Source: SLST01 sp964458555
GTDB lineage: Bacteria; Spirochaetota; Spirochaetia; DSM-27196; SLST01
Direction: 5' to 3'
Length of the DNA: 18,959 nucleotides
Assembly: GCA_964458555.1 (NCBI GenBank)
Contig: CAYWJH010000062.1
Span: 1 to 18,959 of the forward strand
Each line of letters begins with the position of its first letter. Position 1 is the stretch's first letter. This document shows positions 1 to 6,758 of the stretch, in pieces. Under the pieces are notes generated by a model. The model was given only the letters and a program-made list of their open reading frames with translations, was not told the origin of the DNA and made no database searches. The position numbers were made by a program, and so were the translations under genes.

Positions 1-656
1 GGACTCGTCGCCTCCGGGGCCGGCCGCGCGTTCGGCCGGGCGGATGCCTGCGAGGCGGCCTTCGACGGTCTCGCGCGCTCGGCGTCCGGCTCGTACCCGG
101 TGAAGAAGACGGCGAGCGCCGGGATCACGACCACGAAGCCGGCTCCGAGCGCGACCATCGCCGGCTGGGCCCCGATTCGGACGATGAGCAGCTCGGCAAG
201 TGGCGCGGTGACGAAGGGCGAGACGCCGAATCCCGCGAGGGTCACGCCCATCGCGAGTCCCCGCCGTGCCGGGAACCAGCTCCCGGCGACGGCGAGCGGC
301 ACGCCGTAGGCGAACCCGACGCCGGCGCCTCCCACGACGCCGTACGAGATCACGAGCGGCACGAAGCTCGAGATCAGCCCGCCGCTGATCCATCCGGCTC
401 CCACGAGCAACCCGCCGACGAGCAGCGTCACGCGGGTTCCAATCCTCGCCATGAGCAAACCGGCGATCGGCATAGAGAACGCGAAGACGGCGAGAAACAC
501 CGAGTACGGGAGGCCGCTCTGCGCGGTGGTCAGCGCAAGGGACTCCTCGAGCGGCGCGCGAAAGACCGACCACGAGTACACCGTGCCGAGGCACATGTTC
601 ACGAGCACGCCGAGCGCGACGAGATCCCAGCGTGTGTTGAGCCGATTCGCTATCAT
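1..656 (-). CDS. MFS transporter, oxalate/formate antiporter (OFA) family, N-terminal half
   Basis: The minus-strand frame opens at ATG 656 and runs off the left edge, so about 218 residues are visible. The first membrane segment, after a short N-terminus (MIANRLNTRWD), contains LGTVYSWSVF, which resembles the G-T-x-Y-x-W-S-V-F signature of OxlT-like transporters. Further hydrophobic segments follow: a SMPIAGLLMARIGTR loop that is a degenerate MFS motif A, a G-rich helix (GGAGVGFAYGVPLAVAGSWF), and a sixth segment ending near FFTGYEPD. After that comes a polar Ala/Pro/Arg-rich stretch that looks like the central cytoplasmic loop, so the missing part should be helices 7-12. The substrate is probably a small carboxylate by family, but it is not determined here. 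A GTG 13 codons upstream is an alternative start; neither start has a strong Shine-Dalgarno sequence. It is divergent from the cNMP-fold gene. Confidence 0.82.
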   Translation of the reverse strand, partial: MIANRLNTRWDLVALGVLVNMCLGTVYSWSVFRAPLEESLALTTAQSGLPYSVFLAVFAFSMPIAGLLMARIGTRVTLLVGGLLVGAGWISGGLISSFVPLVISYGVVGGAGVGFAYGVPLAVAGSWFPARRGLAMGVTLAGFGVSPFVTAPLAELLIVRIGAQPAMVALGAGFVVVIPALAVFFTGYEPDAERARPSKAASQASARPNARPAPEATS

Positions 657-742
657 CCGCGCGTCTCTGATGTGCCCGGTCGCGAATAGCTCCACACCAC
701 TTCGTAGCTGCGCTCAAACATGGAAAAAACCTACCATATTGA

Positions 743-766
743 CCGGGCGTGCTGGAATTGTCCCGG
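743..766. repeat. CCGGG/CCCGG inverted repeat between divergent genes
   Basis: CCGGG at 743-747 and CCCGG at 762-766 form an inverted repeat with a 14-base centre. It lies in the 131-base gap between the divergent MFS and cNMP-fold genes, about 22 bases before the latter's ATG. It could be an operator or chance. TTGACC at 739-744 resembles a -35 box, but I see no matching -10 at normal spacing. Confidence 0.25.
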
Positions 767-787
767 CTCATTTGATATTTTCGAGAT

Positions 788-1270
788 ATGCAAGCTCGGG
801 GCGAGCTCGACTTCGCTCAGCTCAAACGATGCTCGCTGTTCGGTGGCGTAACCGAGCAGGCGTTCGATACGATCCGTCCCCACATCCAGCACATGCACTT
901 CGACGAGGGCGACCGCATCGTGACCGAAGGCGAGGTCAACGATCGGATCTACTTCATCGAGCTCGGATCGGTGGAAGTTCTCAAGCGACTGCGTCCCGGC
1001 GACGAGCACGCCGAACGCCAGCTCACGAGGATGGGTGTTGGTGAGACGTTCGGCGAGATGGAGCTCATCGACATCCAGCCGTGCGCAGCGTCGGTTCGAG
1101 CGCTCGAACCGACCGAAACGCTCTCGCTCTCCAACCGTGATCTCTACAAAGTTTCCAGGACCGATATGAAGACCTACGCGCTGCTCGTGATGAACCTTGC
1201 CCGCGAGATCAGCCGAAGGCTTCGGCAGGCCGACGACATGATCGTGGGCGACATCTCCGGTCAACCGTAG
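788..1270 (+). CDS. Stand-alone cyclic nucleotide-binding-fold (CAP effector domain) protein
   Basis: This is a 160-residue protein made almost entirely of a CRP/FNR-type effector beta-roll (about residues 12-125: LFGGV, FDEGDRIVTEGEVNDRIYFI, then GETFGEME). A helix rich in Arg follows (REISRRLRQ) and the protein ends, so there is no helix-turn-helix DNA-binding domain. In the phosphate-binding cassette, the position that holds Arg82 in E. coli CRP (E-R-S-A) appears here as Cys99 (P-C-A-A). Ordinary cAMP binding is therefore doubtful. Likely an intracellular regulatory or scaffold module. It is followed 12 bases later by a J-domain gene, which suggests co-transcription. The start at ATG 788 has only a weak upstream purine stretch (cgagat). 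Confidence 0.8.
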   Translation: MQARGELDFAQLKRCSLFGGVTEQAFDTIRPHIQHMHFDEGDRIVTEGEVNDRIYFIELGSVEVLKRLRPGDEHAERQLTRMGVGETFGEMELIDIQPCAASVRALEPTETLSLSNRDLYKVSRTDMKTYALLVMNLAREISRRLRQADDMIVGDISGQP

Positions 1271-1282
1271 GAGAACGCGCAC

Positions 1283-1999
1283 GTGCCGATGGAGCGCAAT
1301 CCGTTCCTCGCCTACCTCCACACCCATCGCTCGGCCGGCGCGCCCGAGTTGAAGGAGCTCTTTCGCCTCCTCGCCAAGCGGACGCACCCGGACACCTCGT
1401 CGCGCGACGCGTCGGCGTTCGCCGAGCTCCAGGATCACTACCACGCCGCGCTCACGCTGCTGATCGAGCGCAGCGAACAGCACAGGCACTCGGATTCGAG
1501 TCTACAGGCCGATGTCGCTCCGGCGGCCGGCGAGGAACCGCGCGATCGGGTGTTCAGCTCGCTCTACCGCTACAAGGCGCTCTTGCCGAGCCTGCAGATC
1601 GACGGCCGCGACCTCTCGCCGGCGTGCGCCGCGGCGTTCGCGGCGGCTGCGACCGCGGCGGAGCAGTACACCGCGCGCGCGAGCGAGGCGCTCGCCGCCT
1701 ACGACGAGCAGTTCCACGCTCGTCGCCCTGATATCGCCGGATACCCGGAGATCCGCGTGAAGTACCCGATCTTCCTCAACGCGCTCTCGAGCTTCTTCTC
1801 CTACCAGCTCATGCCGAACGACTTCAACCTGCGCATCGCGCGCTCGTACCTCGCGGAGATCAGACCCGTAACCGACGTCGATCCGACCGCCTCGCCGCAC
1901 ATGCGCTACAACCGGTCCGCGCCCGCCCGCTCGGCGCTCTACCGGATGCGCGTCTGGCTCGAGGAAGAGCTCGAACGGCCGGTCGCGGACTTGCTGTAG
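1283..1999 (+). CDS. J-domain (DnaJ-like) protein
   Basis: 238 residues. An N-terminal J-domain-like segment (about residues 6-62) has the pattern NPFLAYLH, then ELFRLLAKRTHPD. The HPD triad at residues 35-37 is the element that stimulates Hsp70 ATPase in this family. The rest (about 90-238) has no zinc-finger or G/F-rich region, so it is not a canonical DnaJ but a specialised co-chaperone of unknown client. The GTG start at 1283 is chosen because GGAG at 1270-1273 lies 9 bases before it; an ATG at 1289 is a close alternative. The gene starts 12 bases after the cNMP-fold gene and converges on the methyltransferase gene with a 26-base gap. Its cellular role is unknown. Confidence 0.72.
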   Translation: MPMERNPFLAYLHTHRSAGAPELKELFRLLAKRTHPDTSSRDASAFAELQDHYHAALTLLIERSEQHRHSDSSLQADVAPAAGEEPRDRVFSSLYRYKALLPSLQIDGRDLSPACAAAFAAAATAAEQYTARASEALAAYDEQFHARRPDIAGYPEIRVKYPIFLNALSSFFSYQLMPNDFNLRIARSYLAEIRPVTDVDPTASPHMRYNRSAPARSALYRMRVWLEEELERPVADLL

Positions 2000-2025
2000 C
2001 CTGACCGGCCCCCTTCGGCCCCGGA

Positions 2026-3375
2026 TTAGCGGCGGACCGCCTCGATCGCGCGGTTGAGCGCCTCCCGGCTCGGGATGATCGACGAGAAGGCAAGCTCGCC
2101 GTTGATGTAGATGGCCGGCAGCTGCGTCACGCCGACCTTCTGCATCCGCGCGATGTTCTCTGCGCTCGTTGCCTTGTACTCGACTACATCGATCCCCTCG
2201 CCGTACGTCTTCTTCGCGTCCATCGCGCTCTGGAACATGTAGGTACACGCGGCGCACGTGTCGGAGTCGATGGTGAAGACCTCGACGAGCGGCCGCTCGA
2301 GCGATCCGTAATCGGGAAGATCGACGTCAATGTCGAGCGTCGTGGACGTGTAGTTCTCGACGAGCTGCCGCGTCTGCTCGGTCTGGTGCACGGCCTGCTC
2401 GCAGCCCACGGTGTTCTCCGGCGGGACGTCGTAGGGCATGTCGCAGCCCGGCGAGACGATGAAGTTGCGGTGGGTAACCGAGTCCATGATGTCGAGCGTC
2501 GTCTTCATGTTGTCCTGCTGGTTGCCGAAGAGCATGACGCTCGCGAGCGGGATGTTGCCGGCAAGCACGATGTCGTGCTGATCGGTGATCTCCTTCGCCG
2601 CCGGGAGGTTGATGTTCTCGTCGATCGAGATGCCGTCGGGTTTCGTGCGGCACATCACGTCCACGTTCTTCGTCGCATCGCCGCAGACGAAGAAGGACGA
2701 CGGCACGCCGAGCGACCGGATGTGCGCGAAGAGCTCGGTATAGGCGTCGCTGAGGAACTCGGTGAAGTGATCGGGCGAGATCTGCGAGACGAGCGGGTCG
2801 ACGCTCGCGATGATCGACGCGCCGGCGTCGACGTAGAGATCGGCCATCCGCTTACCTACCTCGACACCGTAGCCGACGAGCCGCTTGACGTAGTCGGGAT
2901 CGTCGAACATGTCCATGAAGATGTTCGTCCCGCGCAGGTGCGAGACGAGCGTGAACGGTCCGCAGAACAGGCCGTAGAGCGCGGTCTCCGCGCCGACCTC
3001 GGCGGCCAGCGCCTTCGTCGCCGCGAGCGCGATGGGCAGGCGGCCGTCGTCGGGCTCGGGCAGCTTCGTCGGGATGGTCGGGTCGGCCTCGAGCGGGTGC
3101 GAGGTCACCGTGGGCGGCGCGTCGCCGCTCCAGAGCAGACCGCAGCCGAGGATCTCGGCCTCGAGCTGCAGGTCGAACATGATCGGCATCCCGTCGGGAT
3201 GGTAGAGCCGATGCGCTTCGCGCAGCGCGCGCACGAGCTTCTCGCCGTCCCGGTAGAGCTCGTCGGCGGCGACGCCGACCAGCTTGCCGGCGTGGACGCC
3301 CGCGAACGGTACCCAGGGCACCGAGGGGGTCTCTTCGTGGGCAAACGTCGCGAGAACGAGTTCTTTTCCGGTCAT
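2026..3375 (-). CDS. UroD/MtaA-family corrinoid-linked methyltransferase fused to a thioredoxin-like domain
   Basis: 449 residues in two parts. Residues 1 to about 345 are a uroporphyrinogen decarboxylase-like TIM barrel of the MtaA/MtbA/CmuA type, with GLFCGPFT near 135-142, FFVCGDATKN near 228-237 and SPGCDMP near 308-314. These are the positions where cobamide methyltransferases place the zinc ligands H-x-C and a distal Cys; here Cys231 and Cys311 are present but the His position is Phe229. Residues about 362-449 form a thioredoxin-like domain with a CAAC active site (374-377) and a cis-Pro-like site (QLPA, Pro420). UroD-family proteins are normally about 340-350 residues, so the tail is an added domain. 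AAGGAGG lies just upstream of ATG 3375. With the corrinoid protein gene nearby, it probably transfers methyl groups to or from that protein. The substrate is unknown. Confidence 0.85.
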   Translation of the reverse strand: MTGKELVLATFAHEETPSVPWVPFAGVHAGKLVGVAADELYRDGEKLVRALREAHRLYHPDGMPIMFDLQLEAEILGCGLLWSGDAPPTVTSHPLEADPTIPTKLPEPDDGRLPIALAATKALAAEVGAETALYGLFCGPFTLVSHLRGTNIFMDMFDDPDYVKRLVGYGVEVGKRMADLYVDAGASIIASVDPLVSQISPDHFTEFLSDAYTELFAHIRSLGVPSSFFVCGDATKNVDVMCRTKPDGISIDENINLPAAKEITDQHDIVLAGNIPLASVMLFGNQQDNMKTTLDIMDSVTHRNFIVSPGCDMPYDVPPENTVGCEQAVHQTEQTRQLVENYTSTTLDIDVDLPDYGSLERPLVEVFTIDSDTCAACTYMFQSAMDAKKTYGEGIDVVEYKATSAENIARMQKVGVTQLPAIYINGELAFSSIIPSREALNRAIEAVRR

Positions 3376-3422
3376 GCAGCCTCCTTACCGTCTGTGTCAG
3401 CATACCGAACGCGATCGGGGGA

Positions 3423-3436
3423 CGCTATGAAAATCG
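3423..3436 (-). promoter_or_regulatory. Shared upstream element (CGCTATRAMAATCR) of the UroD-thioredoxin gene
   Basis: The plus-strand bases CGCTATGAAAATCG here match CGCTATAACAATCA at 5445-5458 at 11 of 14 positions. Relative to the minus-strand gene starting at 3375 the element begins 48 bases upstream; the copy before the corrinoid gene begins 46 bases upstream in the same orientation. A TATGA pentamer at 3426-3430 is repeated at 3437-3441, an 11-base step. Read on the minus strand, the element could be a -10 region (TCATAG) without a good -35, as in an activator-dependent promoter, or a binding site for the adjacent PocR-AraC regulator. Both are inference. Confidence 0.45.
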
Positions 3437-3463
3437 TATGAGGTCTGGTAGGATCCTGGGCCG

Positions 3464-4753
3464 ATGGCGTCCCTCGACCGAACGATCGCCGCCCGACAGG
3501 CGGACCTCTTCACCTCGGTGACCGGCGTGCCGTGCGTCGTCCTCGACCGCACCGGTTCGGTGCTCCACCCGCACCCGGACGACTCCCCCTGCCGACTGTG
3601 CCGGACGATCGCCGGAGACGCCGCGGACGAGCCGGGTGCGCCTCATCCCGACGTTCCGACCGACGGCGCGCGCCACCTGAAGTGGGTCGAAGAGGCGATG
3701 CGTTTCGGCGGGCGCAGCATCTTCATGTGCGGCAACGCGTTCACGCACTGGACGGCACCCATCGTGGACGGCGCGCGTATGATCGGCGCGCTCGTGGCTG
3801 GACCGGTTCTGACGATCGAGGAGGAGGGCTTCTTCGAGAACGAGCTCCTCGCCCGATTCAACGGCGACCGCTCATCGGACGTAGTGGACGGGCTGCGCAG
3901 GCTCTACGAGCGCGTGCCGCGACTCGAGCCCGCCCGCGTGACGCTGCTGTCGCAGCTGCTGCTGCAGCTCGCGACCGCGATCAGCCACGACACGTCGGTT
4001 CTTCGCGAGTCGGAGGATTCGCTCGCCCAGCAGTCGAGAATCAACGAGTACATCCAGGCGCTGAAGACACGTCGCGAAAGCGACGGAGTCGACCCAAACC
4101 TGCCTTCCTATCCGATAGAGAAGGAAACGAGGCTACTCAACCAGATACGCTCGGGCGACGTGCCGGCGGCCCAGAAGACGCTCAACGAGCTGCTCGGCCA
4201 CGTCTTCTTCGCGACCGGTTCACGGCTCGACGAGACCAAGCTCCGCGCGCGCGAGCTCGTCGTTTTGCTCTCCCGAGCGGTCCTCACCGAGGGGGCGGAC
4301 CCGGAGGAGGTCTTCGGGCTCAACTACCAGTTTGTCGACGCGATCGACCACCAAAGCGACACGACGGGAGTCGCGTACTGGATGGCGCGGATCGTCAGGC
4401 GGTTCGCAGACCTGATTCTCTACCTGCCGCACCTCACCCACGCGCGGACGCTGCGCCGTGCGCTCTCGTACATGCGGGCGCACGCCGATCGCCCCGTGCG
4501 CGTCGCGGAGGTAGCGCGGGCCGTCGGGCTCAGTTCCAGTCATTTCAGCCGCGTCTTCGGTGCGGAAATGGGCGAGACGTTCGTCTCCTACCTCAACCGG
4601 ATTCGCTGCGAGCAGGCGAGCGAGCTCCTGCGGACGACGTCGCTGCCGGTTCAGGAGATCGCGCACCGCTGCGGGTTCAGCGATCACAGCTATTTCACGA
4701 AGGTGTTTCGCTCGATCACGGGCGCTCCGCCGAGCGCCCATCGGGAGGGGTGA
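3464..4753 (+). CDS. PocR-domain AraC-family transcriptional regulator
   Basis: 429 residues. The N-terminal part (about 5-165) looks like a PocR sensory domain: an early segment DLFTSVTGVPCVVLD, Cys43/Cys46 (SPCRLC), FMCGNAFTHWTAPI and MIGALVAGPVL. A helical middle (about 205-320) contains LLNQIRSGDVPAAQKTLNEL, common in PocR-AraC fusions. The last 100 or so residues are an AraC double helix-turn-helix: VAEVARAVGLSSSHFSRVF, then the second helix pair around IAHRCGFSDHSYFTKVF. PocR domains sense small organic ligands such as propanediol in known cases; the ligand here is unknown. It lies between the two corrinoid-module genes, divergent from the methyltransferase (88-base gap) and convergent with the corrinoid gene (10-base gap), so it is likely their activator. 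GTAGGA precedes ATG 3464. Confidence 0.88.
   Translation: MASLDRTIAARQADLFTSVTGVPCVVLDRTGSVLHPHPDDSPCRLCRTIAGDAADEPGAPHPDVPTDGARHLKWVEEAMRFGGRSIFMCGNAFTHWTAPIVDGARMIGALVAGPVLTIEEEGFFENELLARFNGDRSSDVVDGLRRLYERVPRLEPARVTLLSQLLLQLATAISHDTSVLRESEDSLAQQSRINEYIQALKTRRESDGVDPNLPSYPIEKETRLLNQIRSGDVPAAQKTLNELLGHVFFATGSRLDETKLRARELVVLLSRAVLTEGADPEEVFGLNYQFVDAIDHQSDTTGVAYWMARIVRRFADLILYLPHLTHARTLRRALSYMRAHADRPVRVAEVARAVGLSSSHFSRVFGAEMGETFVSYLNRIRCEQASELLRTTSLPVQEIAHRCGFSDHSYFTKVFRSITGAPPSAHREG
4710..4733 (+). repeat. 24-base near-perfect direct repeat, copy 1
   Basis: This segment at the 3' end of the regulator gene is identical to 4850-4873 except for one base (A versus G at the sixth position). An 18-base core, starting TCACGGGCGCTC, is exact. 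The copies are 140 bases apart and read in different genes and frames (ITGAPPS on plus here; GGAPVT on minus in the other). Confidence 0.7.
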
Positions 4754-4763
4754 CGGGGTATGG

Positions 4764-5399
4764 TCAGGCGCCGACGAGCTCGATCGCCCGCTCGGCCGCG
4801 CTCGCGGCATCGGGGGTGTACGCATCGGCACCGATCGATTCGCAGAACTGCTCGGTCACGGGCGCTCCGCCGACCATGATATGGACCTTCGAGCGAATGC
4901 CGGCCTTGTCGGCGGCTTCGACGACGCTCTTCATCTCGGTCATGGTCGTGGTGAGCAGCGCCGAGCAGCAGATGACATCGGCCTCGTTCTCCTGCGCGGC
5001 CTCGACGAACTTCTCCGCCGACACGTCGCTTCCGAGGTCGACGACCTTGAAGCCTTTCCCCTCCATCATCATCTTGACGAGGTTCTTGCCAATATCGTGG
5101 AGGTCGCCCTTGACCGTCCCGATGACGACCGTGCCCTTCGCTTTGACGTTCTCGCTCACGAGCAGCGGACGGAGGATCTCGATGCCGCCGTTCATCGCAC
5201 GCGCCGCGATCAGGACCTCCGGGACGTAGATCTCGTTGTTCTTGAACTTCTGACCTATTACGTCCATGCCCGCCATCATGCCCTCTTCGAGGACCTGACG
5301 CGCGGTGACACCCTCGTCGATCGCGGCCTGGACCATCTCCTTGACGTCGTTGGCCTTGCCCTTCTGGAGTGCTTCAGAGATTGCGTTCAAATCAGCCAT
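4764..5399 (-). CDS. Corrinoid protein of a methyltransferase system (MtbC/MttC type)
   Basis: 211 residues, the usual length for this family. Residues about 1-85 are the helical B12-binding cap domain (VLEEGMMAGMDVIGQKF, VPEVLIAARAMNGGIEIL). Residues about 88-211 are the Rossmann-like cobalamin-binding domain, with the lower-ligand motif GDLHDIGKN (D99, H101, G104), SALLTTTM (146-153) and GGAP (177-180). The protein carries the methyl group on cobalt between a substrate-specific methyltransferase and an acceptor enzyme. The fused UroD-type protein 1.4 kb away is the only visible partner; no MttB/MtaB-type enzyme or corrinoid-reactivating protein is in the window. A strong site, GAGAGGTGA, precedes ATG 5399. 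An element shared with the methyltransferase gene lies 46 bases upstream. Confidence 0.95.
   Translation of the reverse strand: MADLNAISEALQKGKANDVKEMVQAAIDEGVTARQVLEEGMMAGMDVIGQKFKNNEIYVPEVLIAARAMNGGIEILRPLLVSENVKAKGTVVIGTVKGDLHDIGKNLVKMMMEGKGFKVVDLGSDVSAEKFVEAAQENEADVICCSALLTTTMTEMKSVVEAADKAGIRSKVHIMVGGAPVTEQFCESIGADAYTPDAASAAERAIELVGA
4850..4873 (+). repeat. 24-base near-perfect direct repeat, copy 2
   Basis: This is the second copy of the repeat at 4710-4733, inside the 3' part of the corrinoid protein gene. On the minus strand it spans the codons of the conserved GGAP(V)T segment. Recombination between the copies would remove the convergent 3' ends of both genes. Confidence 0.7.
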
Positions 5400-5444
5400 C
5401 GGTCACCTCTCTTTGGTTCAACAGTAGCGCGCGTGTCGACCCGC

Positions 5445-5458
5445 CGCTATAACAATCA
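5445..5458 (-). promoter_or_regulatory. Shared upstream element of the corrinoid protein gene
   Basis: CGCTATAACAATCA on the plus strand, 46 bases upstream of the corrinoid gene start, matches the element at 3423-3436 at 11 of 14 positions. On the minus strand it reads TGATTGTTATAGCG, so TTATAG could act as a -10. No good -35 is visible, as expected for an activated promoter. Confidence 0.45.
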
Positions 5459-5494
5459 CACCTTTTATCGGGCTATTCTACCATCTCGTGCCGA

Positions 5495-6754
5495 TCAGTA
5501 CAGCCAGTCGGTACGCGGCTGGCTCCCAGCGAACACACCGTCGAGCGCCGCCGCGAGGTCATCGCCGACCCGCACGCCCCTCGTATCGCGCAGCGTGGTC
5601 ACCGGCACCACGCCCGACCACGCGCGCGTCAGGTCTCCAACGCCGATCACAACGTCGGGCTTCGCAAGCCGACCGTCGACACGGACCGCCCCGGTCTCGC
5701 TCACCTCGTAGTCGCCGGCAACTCCCTGCCAGCCGTCGTGGTCGTGGAGGTAGCGCGACGCCGGATCGTCCACGCGCATCACGAAGCGCGGAAGCGCGCG
5801 ACGCTGCGCCGCGGCGGCCATCGCGCGCTCGACGTCGAGCATGCGGTACTGGAAGACCGCGGTCGCGGCGTTGGTGACCTCGAAGTCTCCCTTTCTCCGT
5901 TCGCGATGCCGACGAAAAGGTCGGTCGATGAAGTCCTGCAGTTGGACACCCTCCGGCTCGGCAAGCCACACGAGGTAGACCTGGTCGCCCAGGTTGCGCA
6001 GGAGGCCGAGCAGCTCGACGAATTGCGCGATCGTGCGGTACGCCATCCAGATGACGCGGTACGGACCTTCCTCGCCGTTGTCGGTGTGGACGCAGAGGTG
6101 GTGCGTGAGCTCGCCGGACTCCTCGTCACGAAACCCCAGGCCGAAGCCGAGCTCGGACTCCACCGCCTGGAAATCAGTGAACTCCTCCGGGTGGATCGAG
6201 ACCGAGCCGTGACGGCGGCGCCGTGCGAGACGCCCCGCGTGCATCTCCGGCAGGTCCTCGGTCGTGAGGCGCACCGGAGTCCGCCGGCAGTACGGCACGG
6301 TGAGCGCCGCCGGGTCGACGCGGACGAAGTGCTCGTACCCGCCGGTTCCAAAGCCGAGCTTATCGTAGAAGCCCTGGTCGAAGATGCCCAGCCCTGCGAC
6401 GACCGAGCCGCGCTCGGCGCCGGCGGCAAGCGCCCGGGCGGTCGTGCGCGACGCGAGCCCCTGCTTCCTCGCCACGCGGCTCGTGACCACGCCGGTCACC
6501 GCGGAGAACGGAAGCCGCTCGCCGCGGTAGTCGTAGTCGCCGGACATGGTCGCCACGTAGCACTCGGGCTCGCCGGAGAGCTCGGCGACGAAGGCGTCCG
6601 AGGCGTTCTGGAACGCCTCGCGCGCGGCCTTCTCCGGTTTCCGCTCGGACGGCTTGCGCCAGCCGACCTCGAGCAGGATTCGCTCTACGAAGCGGGCATC
6701 GCCATCCGACCTGTACGGTCGGATGCGTGGGCTGTTCTCGGACATAGACGCCAT
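5495..6754 (-). CDS. Eis-like GNAT family N-acetyltransferase with C-terminal SCP2-like domain
   Basis: 419 residues from ATG 6754, close to the roughly 400-residue length of Eis proteins. The N-terminal GNAT domain has the acetyl-CoA loop RKQGLA within VVTSRVARKQGLASR, followed by GIFDQGFYDKLGFGTGGYEH, the FY-x-K-x-GF pattern of GNAT folds. A second GNAT-like half lies in the middle (VIWMAYRTIAQFVELLGLLRNL, then VWLAEPEG). The C-terminal part (about 300-415) has a sterol-carrier-like beta pattern (YRMLDVERAMAAA through GDYEVSETGAVRV and DVVIGVGDLTRAWSG). By family it would acetylate amines or lysines; the substrate is unknown. It begins 4 bases after the kinase gene stop, so it is the last gene of the operon. 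ATG 6745, three codons in, is an alternative start. Confidence 0.8.
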   Translation of the reverse strand: MASMSENSPRIRPYRSDGDARFVERILLEVGWRKPSERKPEKAAREAFQNASDAFVAELSGEPECYVATMSGDYDYRGERLPFSAVTGVVTSRVARKQGLASRTTARALAAGAERGSVVAGLGIFDQGFYDKLGFGTGGYEHFVRVDPAALTVPYCRRTPVRLTTEDLPEMHAGRLARRRRHGSVSIHPEEFTDFQAVESELGFGLGFRDEESGELTHHLCVHTDNGEEGPYRVIWMAYRTIAQFVELLGLLRNLGDQVYLVWLAEPEGVQLQDFIDRPFRRHRERRKGDFEVTNAATAVFQYRMLDVERAMAAAAQRRALPRFVMRVDDPASRYLHDHDGWQGVAGDYEVSETGAVRVDGRLAKPDVVIGVGDLTRAWSGVVPVTTLRDTRGVRVGDDLAAALDGVFAGSQPRTDWLY

Positions 6755-6758
6755 CGTA

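Noticed and set aside
748..778. Possible sigma54 promoter (CTGGAATTGTCCCGGC) before the cNMP-fold gene
   Set aside because: It lacks the invariant GG-N10-GC arrangement of TGGCAC-N5-TTGC.
2000..2024. C/G-rich stretch between the convergent J-domain and methyltransferase genes as a bidirectional terminator
   Set aside because: Only short self-complementary CCGG and GGCC words are present; the arms do not pair over a useful length and there is no T-run.
2386..3441. Long open frame on the plus strand opposite the methyltransferase gene
   Set aside because: Its translation is rich in Arg, Val, Asp and Glu in the pattern of an antisense shadow of G+C-rich coding DNA; the minus-strand gene has clear domains and a strong ribosome binding site.
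3532..5229. 565-codon plus-strand open frame across the regulator and corrinoid genes
   Set aside because: It is out of frame with the regulator and antisense to the corrinoid gene; the product is Arg/Ala/Pro-rich without family features.
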